From Acidobacteriota bacterium (GTDB taxonomy: Bacteria; Acidobacteriota; Terriglobia; Terriglobales; Acidobacteriaceae), in NCBI GenBank assembly GCA_021818585.1, contig JAKATU010000017.1, forward strand, positions 37,913 to 101,912: a DNA stretch of 64,000 nucleotides, given 5' to 3'. Positions 58,237 to 64,000 of this stretch are shown one piece after another. Position 1 is the first letter of the stretch; each line of letters begins with the position of its first letter. A model generated the notes under the pieces. It worked only from the letters and a program-made list of their open reading frames with translations, did no database searches and was not told the origin of the DNA. A program made the translations under genes and the position numbers.

Positions 58237-58923
58237 CTATTGACCGTAGGTTGCCTTTGCTCCATGCTTCCGAAAATAGTGCCGGTCCTGCAGCGCCTGA
58301 GAAATGGGACGGTAGCCGGCATTGACGGTTATGGTATGAAATGCCATGCGCGCGACAGTTTCCAGCAGTGCGGCGTGATGGGCGGCTGAGAGAGCGTCCT
58401 TGCCCCATGCGAAGGGGGCGTGTCCAGCCACGAGAACGCCGGGTACTGCCAGCGGATCGAGATTCTTGAAACGACGCACGATAGCCACGCCGGTGTTGAA
58501 GACGTAATCTCCATTGATTTCTTCGTCGGTGAGATCCTCGGTGACTGGAATTTCGCCATAAAAATAGTCGGCATGCGTGGTGCCGAGGGGCGGAATAGCC
58601 ATGCGGGCCTGCGACCAGGCGGTGGCGAATTCGGAGTGGGTATGGGCGACGCCACCGATGGAGTGGAACTCTTTGTAAAGCAGGACGTGGGTGTCAAGGT
58701 CGGAGGATGGCTTGAGTTTGCCCTCGACGATCTTTCCATCCAGATCGGTGACGACCATGTCTTCGGGGCGGAGCTTTTCGTAGGGGACGCCGCTGGGCTT
58801 GATGACTACGAGGCCTTCGTCACGGTCGATTCCGCTGGCGTTGCCGAAGGTAAACAGGATGAGTCCCTGGCGCACGAGGTCGAGATTGGCCTCGAGAACT
58901 TGTTCTTTGAGATGTTGCAGCAT
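58237..58923 (-). CDS. araD: L-ribulose-5-phosphate 4-epimerase
   Basis: A 228-residue class II aldolase-type enzyme turning L-ribulose 5-phosphate into D-xylulose 5-phosphate. The zinc-binding region is VAHTHSEFATAW (His-x-His) with the second His in HAPFAWG; catalytic Asp and Tyr are expected in THADYFYGEIPVT and RKHGAKATYGQ. The ATG at 58923 starts the conserved MLQHLKEQVLEANL; the frame upstream to 59010 is leader that contains the operator. A TTGACA promoter and a LacI-type operator precede it, so it heads the minus-strand arabinose operon. Confidence 0.93.
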   Translation of the reverse strand: MLQHLKEQVLEANLDLVRQGLILFTFGNASGIDRDEGLVVIKPSGVPYEKLRPEDMVVTDLDGKIVEGKLKPSSDLDTHVLLYKEFHSIGGVAHTHSEFATAWSQARMAIPPLGTTHADYFYGEIPVTEDLTDEEINGDYVFNTGVAIVRRFKNLDPLAVPGVLVAGHAPFAWGKDALSAAHHAALLETVARMAFHTITVNAGYRPISQALQDRHYFRKHGAKATYGQ

Positions 58924-58953
58924 TGCAGTAAGGAGCCTCCGTTGCCGGCTTGA

Positions 58954-58966
58954 GAAAACATTTCCC
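58954..58966. promoter_or_regulatory. LacI-type operator at araD
   Basis: GAAAACATTTCCC on plus (GGGAAATGTTTTC on minus). It shares AAACxTTTCCC with the operator before the arabinofuranosidase. It sits about 10-20 bases downstream of the predicted araD transcription start, a position where a bound repressor would block transcription. Confidence 0.6.
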
Positions 58967-58981
58967 GATTGGACAAGACGG

Positions 58982-59010
58982 AGATTAAGCATCTGCCGCT
59001 GACTTGTCAA
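58982..59010 (-). promoter_or_regulatory. predicted sigma-70 promoter of the araD operon
   Basis: On minus, TTGACA (59010-59005, consensus -35), a 17-base spacer, then TAATCT (58987-58982) preceded by TGCT. The -10 is weak, but the spacing is ideal. Transcription would start near 58975, about 50 bases before the araD ATG and just before the LacI-type operator. Confidence 0.6.
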
Positions 59011-59099
59011 TAGTGTATGTGGAAGTTTGAGTTGCAGGTTGGTATCAAAAAAATCGTAAGTGGCTGCGAGGCAAGGAGAATGAAAAATGGGCTAAACTC

Positions 59100-59118
59100 T
59101 GGGATGAAACGTTTCCCA
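59100..59118. promoter_or_regulatory. LacI-type operator at the arabinofuranosidase gene
   Basis: TGGGATGAAACGTTTCCCA contains the perfect ten-base palindrome GAAACGTTTC (59106-59115) with near-symmetric flanks, the look of a LacI/GalR-family operator with central CG. It lies 14 bases before the ATG of the arabinofuranosidase gene and after a possible -10 (TAAACT, 59093-59098). Confidence 0.75.
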
Positions 59119-59132
59119 GAGGTTCTTAACTC

Positions 59133-61094
59133 ATGAAATTTCGCCTGCCATTCCACGCAGGGCTGACATCTGCCGCAGTGCTAGCCGCCGCTATGACAGT
59201 CACGGGAGCTTTTGCGCAAAGCGCCGCCAGCCACAACGGGTCAGCCGAACTCACCGTGCAGTATGACCATCCGCTGCATGCCGTGAGCCCGACGCTGTAT
59301 GGACTGATGACTGAGGAGATCAACCACTCCTACGACGGCGGACTTTATGCGGAGTTGATTCAGGACCGGACGTTTTTTCATCGTGAGCACCATAGCTTTC
59401 ACAAGGTTTGGGAGCTGGATCAGAACGCGGAGAATGGGATTTCCATTGGGGTGGATGATGAGACCGGGCCGAGCTCGGCTTTGCCTTACAGCCTGAAGCT
59501 GACGGCAACGAAGGCGAGTCCGTCAGATCCGGGCGGGCTGGATAATCCGGGCTATTGGGGTGTCCCTGTTTGGCCGGATACTACGTATCGCGCGTCGATT
59601 TATCTGAAGTCGGCGGGGGCTGAAAATCCCGGACCGGTGACGATGGCCATCGTGAACCAGTCGACGGGCAAGGTGATGGCCAGCGTGACGTTTCCGGCGG
59701 CGGGGCCGGAGTGGAAGCAGTACACGGCGACGATGCGGACCGGCGATGTGGCTGAGTCCGAGGATAATTTTGTCCGGATTACGGTGAGCTATCCGGGTTC
59801 GGTGCTGATGAATGTGCCGTCTTTGTTTCCGCCTACTTATGAGAACCAGAAGAATGGGGATCGCATTGACCTGATGAAGAGGATGGCGGCGATGCATCCG
59901 AAGTTTTTGCGCCTGCCGGGCGGGAATTATCTGGAAGGGAACACTCTGGCGGACTGGTATGACTGGAAGATCACGATTGGCCGGATTGTGGATCGTCCGA
60001 CGCATCCGAGTCCGTGGGGATATCAGTCTTCTGACGGGATGGGTTTGCTCGAGTACCTGGAGTGGTGTGAGGATCTGCACATCCAACCTGTTTTGGCTGT
60101 TTACGCGGGGTACGCGCTGGATCACCAGCACATTCCGCCGGGTCCGGAGCTTGCGCCGTATGTGAAGGATGCGCTGGAAGAGATTCAATATGTGACGGGC
60201 AGCACCTCGACGAAGTGGGGCGCGGTGCGTGCGAGGGATGGTCATCCTGCGCCGTTCCAGTTGAAGTATGTGGAGATTGGCAACGAAGACTTTTTTGATC
60301 CTTCGCACAGTTACAGCGGGTCGCATGGGCGATTTGCGCAGTTTGCGCGGGCGATCCGGAAGGCTTATCCGAAGCTGCAGTTGATTGCGACGATGCCGGT
60401 GAAGGGTGATGTGCAGCCGGATGTGGTGGACGATCACTTTTATCGGACGCCGCAGCAGTTTCTGGACGATACACACCATTACGACAAGGTGAGCCGCAAG
60501 GGGCCGAAGATTTTTGTTGGCGAGTGGGCGACGATGGAGGGATCTCCGACGCCGGACTTTGGCGCGGCGCTGAGCGATGCGGCCTGGATGACGGGGTTGG
60601 AGCGGAACAGCGACCTGGTGATCATGGCGAGCTATGCTCCGCTGTTTGCGAATGTGAATCCGATGGCTTCGCAATGGGTTCCAGATTTGATTGGATATGA
60701 CTCGCTGCACAGCTACGGCTCGCCGAGCTATTACGCGCAGGTGATGTTTGGCAGCTACCTCGGAAACCAGGTAGTGGCGTCGAAGCTGACGGGTGCCGGG
60801 CCACTGTGCTTTGAGTCGGTGACACGGGATGCGGGTACGCACACTCTTTATGTGAAGATCGTGAATGCTTCTCCGAAGGCGGAGCCATTGACGCTGCACA
60901 TTAAGGGCGCCGGGGGAGTGGATCGCAGCGGAACGCTGGTGACGTTGCAGGCGGACAGCACCCATGCCACGAACTCCATTGCAGACCCGAGGAATATTGT
61001 TCCTGAAACCCGCACGGTGAGTTGGTTTGGGGCGGATGTGCAGCATACCTTTGCTCCCTACTCGATCAACGTGTTGAAGTTGCATGTGCAGTGA
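59133..61094 (+). CDS. secreted GH51 alpha-L-arabinofuranosidase
   Basis: 653 residues. A signal peptide (about 1-29, ending AFAQS) leads to a short GH51 N-terminal strand (YGLMTEEINHSYDGGLYAEL split), a carbohydrate-binding CBM4/9-like insert (about 130-225), and the barrel. The acid/base Glu385 is in EIGNEDFF and the nucleophile Glu464 in VGEWATMEG; LPGGNYLEGN is the substrate loop. A C-terminal beta domain ends the protein. It releases L-arabinose from arabinan or arabinoxylan outside the inner membrane. It is repressed, by inference, through the palindrome just upstream. Confidence 0.94.
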   Translation: MKFRLPFHAGLTSAAVLAAAMTVTGAFAQSAASHNGSAELTVQYDHPLHAVSPTLYGLMTEEINHSYDGGLYAELIQDRTFFHREHHSFHKVWELDQNAENGISIGVDDETGPSSALPYSLKLTATKASPSDPGGLDNPGYWGVPVWPDTTYRASIYLKSAGAENPGPVTMAIVNQSTGKVMASVTFPAAGPEWKQYTATMRTGDVAESEDNFVRITVSYPGSVLMNVPSLFPPTYENQKNGDRIDLMKRMAAMHPKFLRLPGGNYLEGNTLADWYDWKITIGRIVDRPTHPSPWGYQSSDGMGLLEYLEWCEDLHIQPVLAVYAGYALDHQHIPPGPELAPYVKDALEEIQYVTGSTSTKWGAVRARDGHPAPFQLKYVEIGNEDFFDPSHSYSGSHGRFAQFARAIRKAYPKLQLIATMPVKGDVQPDVVDDHFYRTPQQFLDDTHHYDKVSRKGPKIFVGEWATMEGSPTPDFGAALSDAAWMTGLERNSDLVIMASYAPLFANVNPMASQWVPDLIGYDSLHSYGSPSYYAQVMFGSYLGNQVVASKLTGAGPLCFESVTRDAGTHTLYVKIVNASPKAEPLTLHIKGAGGVDRSGTLVTLQADSTHATNSIADPRNIVPETRTVSWFGADVQHTFAPYSINVLKLHVQ

Positions 61095-61214
61095 TTTGCA
61101 GTTGGACCGGATTGGTGGAAGATCCCTGTCTATGAGTCAGAGGCAGAGATTTTTTGAGGCAGATGGATGAAAGGCGGGTGCGGTTCGTCTGGTAAAACGA
61201 TTGTTGTGGCAGCG

Positions 61215-61228
61215 GGAAATTGTTTTCG
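61215..61228. promoter_or_regulatory. third LacI-type operator-like site, before the regulator gene
   Basis: GGGAAATTGTTTTC, the same as the araD operator (GGGAAATGTTTTC read on minus) with one extra T at the centre. It lies in the 258-base spacer between the arabinofuranosidase stop and the lacI-type gene, about 125 bases before the latter, which suggests autoregulation. The extra base may weaken binding. Confidence 0.4.
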
Positions 61229-61352
61229 TGACAGCTTCGACTCCTCCGTCGTAATGTGAGTATTTTCATGAGATTTACCAGGCGGGGCAGGGTCTGCAGC
61301 AAGGGAGTCTCTGGATATTGAAGGGTTTGCATCAGACAATTGCGGATGGGGG

Positions 61353-62450
61353 ATGGCGGCCAAAATGCCAAAGAAAGCAGATGGAGTGAAGAAAGGGGCG
61401 CAAGAGGCTCCTGCTCGGCTGGATATTCGGACCATTGCGAGGCTGGCGAACGTTTCGATTGCGACGGTGTCGCGGACGATGAACCGGGTTCCGACGGTGA
61501 ATCCCAAGCTGGCGAAGAAGGTGTGGGAGGTGATCGAGGAACTGAATTACTTCCCGAATACGCAGGCGCGGGCACTGGTTTCCGGGCGTAGCCGGATTCT
61601 CGGGCTGATTGTTTCCGAGATCACGAATCCATTTTTTCCGGAGTTGATTCAAGGATTTGAGGATGTGGCCATCGAGCATGGCTACGAGGTATTGATCAGT
61701 TCGACGAACTACGACCCGAAGCGCATGGCGCAGAGCATCCGCAGGATGATTGAGCGCAAGGTGGAAGGCGTGGCGGTGATGACGTTCGGCATTGAGGAAC
61801 CCTTGCTGGAGCAACTGGCGCAACGGAACATTCCGCTGGTGTTTATTGACGTAGGGCCTGAGCGACCGGGCGTGAGCGTTTTGAAGGTGGATTATCACAA
61901 TGGAATCCGGGAGGGTGTGCAGCATCTGGCGGCTTTGGGGCACAGGAAGATTGCGTTTATTTCTGGCCCGGCGAGGCTGCACTCGGCGAAGTCGCGATTG
62001 ACGGCTTTTGCCAAGTCTCTGAAGGAGTGCGGGATTCAACCCAACCCCGAGTGGATTCTAGAAGGCGACCATACGCTGGAGGGCGGAACGCGGGCGATGG
62101 AGCAATTACTGTTGCGCAAGGATTTGCCGACGGCTGTGATGTGCTCGAACGACATGACTGCGATTGGAGTGCTGCACCAGTTGTATCGGGCGAAGATGAG
62201 TGTTCCGGATGATTTTTCGGTGATCGGCTTCGACAACATTCATATCGCCGAGGTGACGATTCCGCCGCTGACGACGATTCGGATGTCGCGGTATGACCTG
62301 GCGAAGGCTGCGGTTGCGGCGCTGCGGGCCGCGGTTGAACCCATGGAGCAGCCCGGGCCGCGTGAGTACAAGATTTCGACAGGGCTGGTGGTGCGGGAGT
62401 CGACTGCGTTTCCGCGCGGTGCGATGAAGGATCTTCGCAAGGGCAAGTAA
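61353..62450 (+). CDS. LacI/GalR-family transcriptional regulator of the arabinose locus
   Basis: 365 residues. A Lys-rich lead of about 25 residues is followed by the LacI helix-turn-helix and hinge (DIRTIARLANVSIATVSRTM, then NYFPNTQARALVSGRS) and a periplasmic-binding-protein-like effector domain (LGLIVSEITNPFFPELIQG and SVIGFDNIHIAEVTIPPLTTI split). It probably binds L-arabinose or a derivative and represses through the GAAAC-GTTTC-type operators nearby. The ATG at 61353 follows a GGATGGGGG; an in-frame ATG at 61365 is also possible. This is a LacI-type, not the GntR-type AraR or AraC-type regulator. Confidence 0.9.
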   Translation: MAAKMPKKADGVKKGAQEAPARLDIRTIARLANVSIATVSRTMNRVPTVNPKLAKKVWEVIEELNYFPNTQARALVSGRSRILGLIVSEITNPFFPELIQGFEDVAIEHGYEVLISSTNYDPKRMAQSIRRMIERKVEGVAVMTFGIEEPLLEQLAQRNIPLVFIDVGPERPGVSVLKVDYHNGIREGVQHLAALGHRKIAFISGPARLHSAKSRLTAFAKSLKECGIQPNPEWILEGDHTLEGGTRAMEQLLLRKDLPTAVMCSNDMTAIGVLHQLYRAKMSVPDDFSVIGFDNIHIAEVTIPPLTTIRMSRYDLAKAAVAALRAAVEPMEQPGPREYKISTGLVVRESTAFPRGAMKDLRKGK

Positions 62451-62551
62451 GGATGGGCGTTTCCGCGCGGGAGGGCGGCTGTTGTCGCCGTTCGAAGCGT
62501 GTCGTAGGCTATTAGGTTCCACGGCTGGAGTTTCAGCCCAGAGGAGAATGG

Positions 62552-63580
62552 ATGCGAGCGCTTGTGAAGAGCCGTGCAGAGCGCGGCTTGTGGCTGGAAG
62601 ACATTCCGGTGCCGGAGTATGGCATCAACGATGTGCTGATTCGGGTGAAGAAGACCGGGATTTGCGGCACGGACGTGCATATTTACCAGTGGGATGAGTG
62701 GGCGCAGCAGACGATTCCGGTGCCGATGGCGATCGGGCATGAGTTTGTGGGCGAGGTTGCGGCGGTGGGGTCGAATGTGAGCGACTTCAAGGTGGGCGAC
62801 CTGGTGAGCGGCGAGGGGCACGTGGTGTGTGGGCGCTGCCGGAACTGCCTTGCGGGGCGGCGTCATCTGTGCGCGCGGACGAAGGGCGTGGGCGTGAACC
62901 GGCCGGGCGCGTTTGCCGAGTATATTTCGTTGCCGATGACCAACCTCTGGCACCACCATGAGGGCGTGCCGGAGGAAGTGGCTGCGATTTTCGATCCGTT
63001 TGGCAATGCGGTGCATACGGCGCTGACCTTTCCGGTGCTGGGCGAGGACGTGCTGATTACGGGCGCGGGGCCGATCGGGCTGATGTCGATTCCGATTGTG
63101 CGTAAGGCGGGCGCCCGGCATGTGGTGATTACGGATCTGAATCCTTTCCGACTGGAACTGGCGCGGAAGATGGGCGCGACGCTGGCGATCGATCCCCGGG
63201 AGACGCCGGTGGACGAGGCGCAGAAGCAGCTTGGCATGCTGGAGGGTTTTGACGTGGGACTGGAAATGTCCGGCAACCGTGCTGCGTTTGTGGAGATGCT
63301 GGACAACATGTGCCACGGCGGCAAGGTGGCGATGCTGGGGATTCCTGCGAAGCCGATGGAAATTGACTGGAAGAACGTGATCTTCAACATGATCACGATC
63401 AAGGGGATCTACGGGCGCGAGATGTATGAGACCTGGTACAAGATGTCCGTGCTGGTCGAGTCCGGGGTGGATATTTCGCCAGTGATTACGCATCGCTTCC
63501 CTTACACGGAGTTTGAGCAGGGCTTTGAGGCGATGATGAGCGGCCAGACAGGCAAGGTGGTACTGTCCTGGGAGGACTAG
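62552..63580 (+). CDS. tdh: L-threonine 3-dehydrogenase
   Basis: A 342-residue zinc medium-chain dehydrogenase matching E. coli Tdh closely: [50 protein letters not shown] (catalytic and structural zinc sites), [49 protein letters not shown] and GKVVLSWED. It oxidises L-threonine to 2-amino-3-ketobutyrate with NAD+. GAGGAGA lies just before the ATG at 62552. It follows the regulator gene on the same strand by about 100 bases, although threonine breakdown has no clear tie to arabinose; the kbl partner is not in the window. Confidence 0.94.
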   Translation: MRALVKSRAERGLWLEDIPVPEYGINDVLIRVKKTGICGTDVHIYQWDEWAQQTIPVPMAIGHEFVGEVAAVGSNVSDFKVGDLVSGEGHVVCGRCRNCLAGRRHLCARTKGVGVNRPGAFAEYISLPMTNLWHHHEGVPEEVAAIFDPFGNAVHTALTFPVLGEDVLITGAGPIGLMSIPIVRKAGARHVVITDLNPFRLELARKMGATLAIDPRETPVDEAQKQLGMLEGFDVGLEMSGNRAAFVEMLDNMCHGGKVAMLGIPAKPMEIDWKNVIFNMITIKGIYGREMYETWYKMSVLVESGVDISPVITHRFPYTEFEQGFEAMMSGQTGKVVLSWED

Positions 63581-63615
63581 CCGTCCAGGCGGACGCGCGC
63601 TTTGCGCGCCATTCC
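63579..63615. repeat. palindromic dispersed repeat, copy 1
   Basis: A 37-base element overlapping the tdh stop codon and running to the following intergenic region. It contains the palindrome GCGCGC-TTT-GCGCGC and ends CCATTCC. It matches copy 2 at 63772-63808 at all but two or three positions. Confidence 0.75.
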
Positions 63616-63679
63616 TTCCGGTGCGGCGATCAAGACTCGATCCGCTTCCGGATGCCAGGGGTGTTCCCGGGCGGTACCC

Positions 63680-63708
63680 AAAAAGAGCGCTCACGCCCCC
63701 TCTTTTTT
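63680..63708 (+). terminator. possible terminator after tdh
   Basis: AAAAAGAG at 63680-63687 can pair with CTCTTTTT at 63700-63707 around a 12-base loop, ending in a T run. The stem is AT-rich and so weak, and it lies 100 bases after the stop. Confidence 0.45.
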
Positions 63709-63771
63709 GTGGGGAAGTCGTTGATTTTATTGGACAGGTTAATGCTCTAAGTGTTGGCCGTACGGGGGACT

Positions 63772-63808
63772 GGCCGTCCAGGCGACCGCGCGCTTTGCGC
63801 GCCATTCC
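63772..63808. repeat. palindromic dispersed repeat, copy 2
   Basis: The second copy of the element near the tdh stop, in the same orientation, with CGCGCGCTTTGCGCGCC at its core. Two near-identical intergenic copies 190 bases apart suggest a REP-like element family. Confidence 0.75.
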
Positions 63809-63828
63809 ACTTTGGAAATCTTTGCTGT

Positions 63829-63853
63829 CCCACCCAAGCGGAGCTTGGATGGG
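63829..63853. repeat. inverted repeat, REP-like
   Basis: CCCACCCAAGC, a GGA loop, GCTTGGATGGG: ten pairs with one C-A mismatch. It resembles the CCCACCCAAGC-type palindromes I recall from acidobacterial intergenic regions. It has no T run and no gene directly upstream on plus. Confidence 0.55.
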
Positions 63854-63954
63854 GCACCCCTATTGTCTGGTGTCTGACCCTACCCTCAGGATGCGTACTC
63901 CATATGCGTCTGGTTTGAGGGGATTTTCAACCCCGTCGCCGTCGTCGGGGCTGT

Positions 63955-63995
63955 GGGAGAGTGGGAATCGCGCAGTTTGCGATTTCCACTCTTCC
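63955..63995. repeat. long inverted repeat near the right edge
   Basis: GGGAGAGTGGGAATCGC and GCGATTTCCACTCTTCC form a stem of about 17 pairs (two G-T wobbles) with loop GCAGTTT. The rest of 63581-64000 holds no recognisable gene. The minus-strand frame running through it from inside tdh has Arg/His/Pro-rich content typical of shadows. Confidence 0.6.
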
Positions 63996-64000
63996 ATGGC

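Noticed and set aside
59523..61085. 520-codon minus-strand frame opposite the arabinofuranosidase
   Set aside because: Arg/His-rich composition without domains, opposite a complete GH51 enzyme with both catalytic glutamates.
61254..61269. TGTGAGTATTTTCATG as a fourth CRP-like site before the LacI-type gene
   Set aside because: The right half matches only three of five bases and there is no -10 at the distance seen for the ccm sites.
62240..63805. 521-codon minus-strand frame across lacI, tdh and the following spacer
   Set aside because: Spans two well-supported plus-strand genes and intergenic repeats; Arg/His/Pro-rich, no domain, no ribosome-binding site.

Overview
The window looks like chromosomal DNA of an acidobacterium, most likely subdivision 1 (Terriglobia/Acidobacteriaceae). 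This rests on the visibly GC-rich codon use, a VWFA-related secreted protein, the remains of a large TonB-dependent receptor, several secreted beta-propellers and S9 peptidases, a Gram-negative envelope (LolA, LolCDE-type ABC system, CcmABCDEFH) and short palindromic repeats at the right end. I saw no rRNA, tRNA, CRISPR array, transposase or prophage gene. The window reads as core and metabolic chromosome rather than a mobile island.

Layout. 0-8.2 kb (minus): a type IV pilus/type II secretion-like operon (pilin, LolA, BNR propeller, inner-membrane platform, assembly ATPase, PilM, PilN, PilO, a GspC/PilP-like protein, and the first codons of a next gene). 8.3-9.2 kb: UDP-glucuronate decarboxylase. 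9.3-16.8 kb: QueG, a cold-shock protein, a BrkB/YihY membrane protein, a HAMP-PP2C phosphatase, a YVTN propeller lipoprotein and DAHP synthase. 16.9-20.8 kb (minus): the cytochrome c maturation genes ccmE-ccmA-ybaK-ccmB and ccmC-ccmD, with a small membrane protein on the opposite strand between them. 21-25.4 kb: thiC, a YtxH protein and clpC. 25.6-33 kb (minus): S55 peptidase, propeller, LolC/E-type permease, acyltransferase and LolD. 33.2-36.9 kb: VWFA protein, xylulokinase and Nudix hydrolase. 37-39.3 kb: a decayed TonB receptor pseudogene. 39.3-43.7 kb: S9 peptidase, ZIP transporter, DUF4149-like protein and a single-domain response regulator. 43.9-48.1 kb (plus): the second ccm operon (ccmF, ccmH, a CcmI-like protein and a large anchored protein). 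48.2-53.1 kb: a second S9 peptidase, Gph and UvrB. 53.4-63.6 kb: an L-arabinose locus, with araD-transporter-isomerase-araB on minus and an alpha-L-arabinofuranosidase, a LacI-type regulator and tdh on plus. The last 420 bases carry dispersed palindromic repeats.

How the genes fit together. The two distant ccm operons are tied by matching promoter layouts: a CRP/FNR-type inverted repeat centred about 31 bases upstream of a good -10 box lies before ccmE, ccmC and ccmF. This suggests one CRP/FNR-family activator drives haem delivery to c-type cytochromes. The encoded CcmE has Cys in place of the usual haem-binding His, and CcmH has a CxCxC cluster instead of CxxC. In the arabinose locus, three similar LacI-type operators lie at araD, at the arabinofuranosidase and in front of the regulator gene. 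A FucI-type isomerase seems to take the place of AraA.
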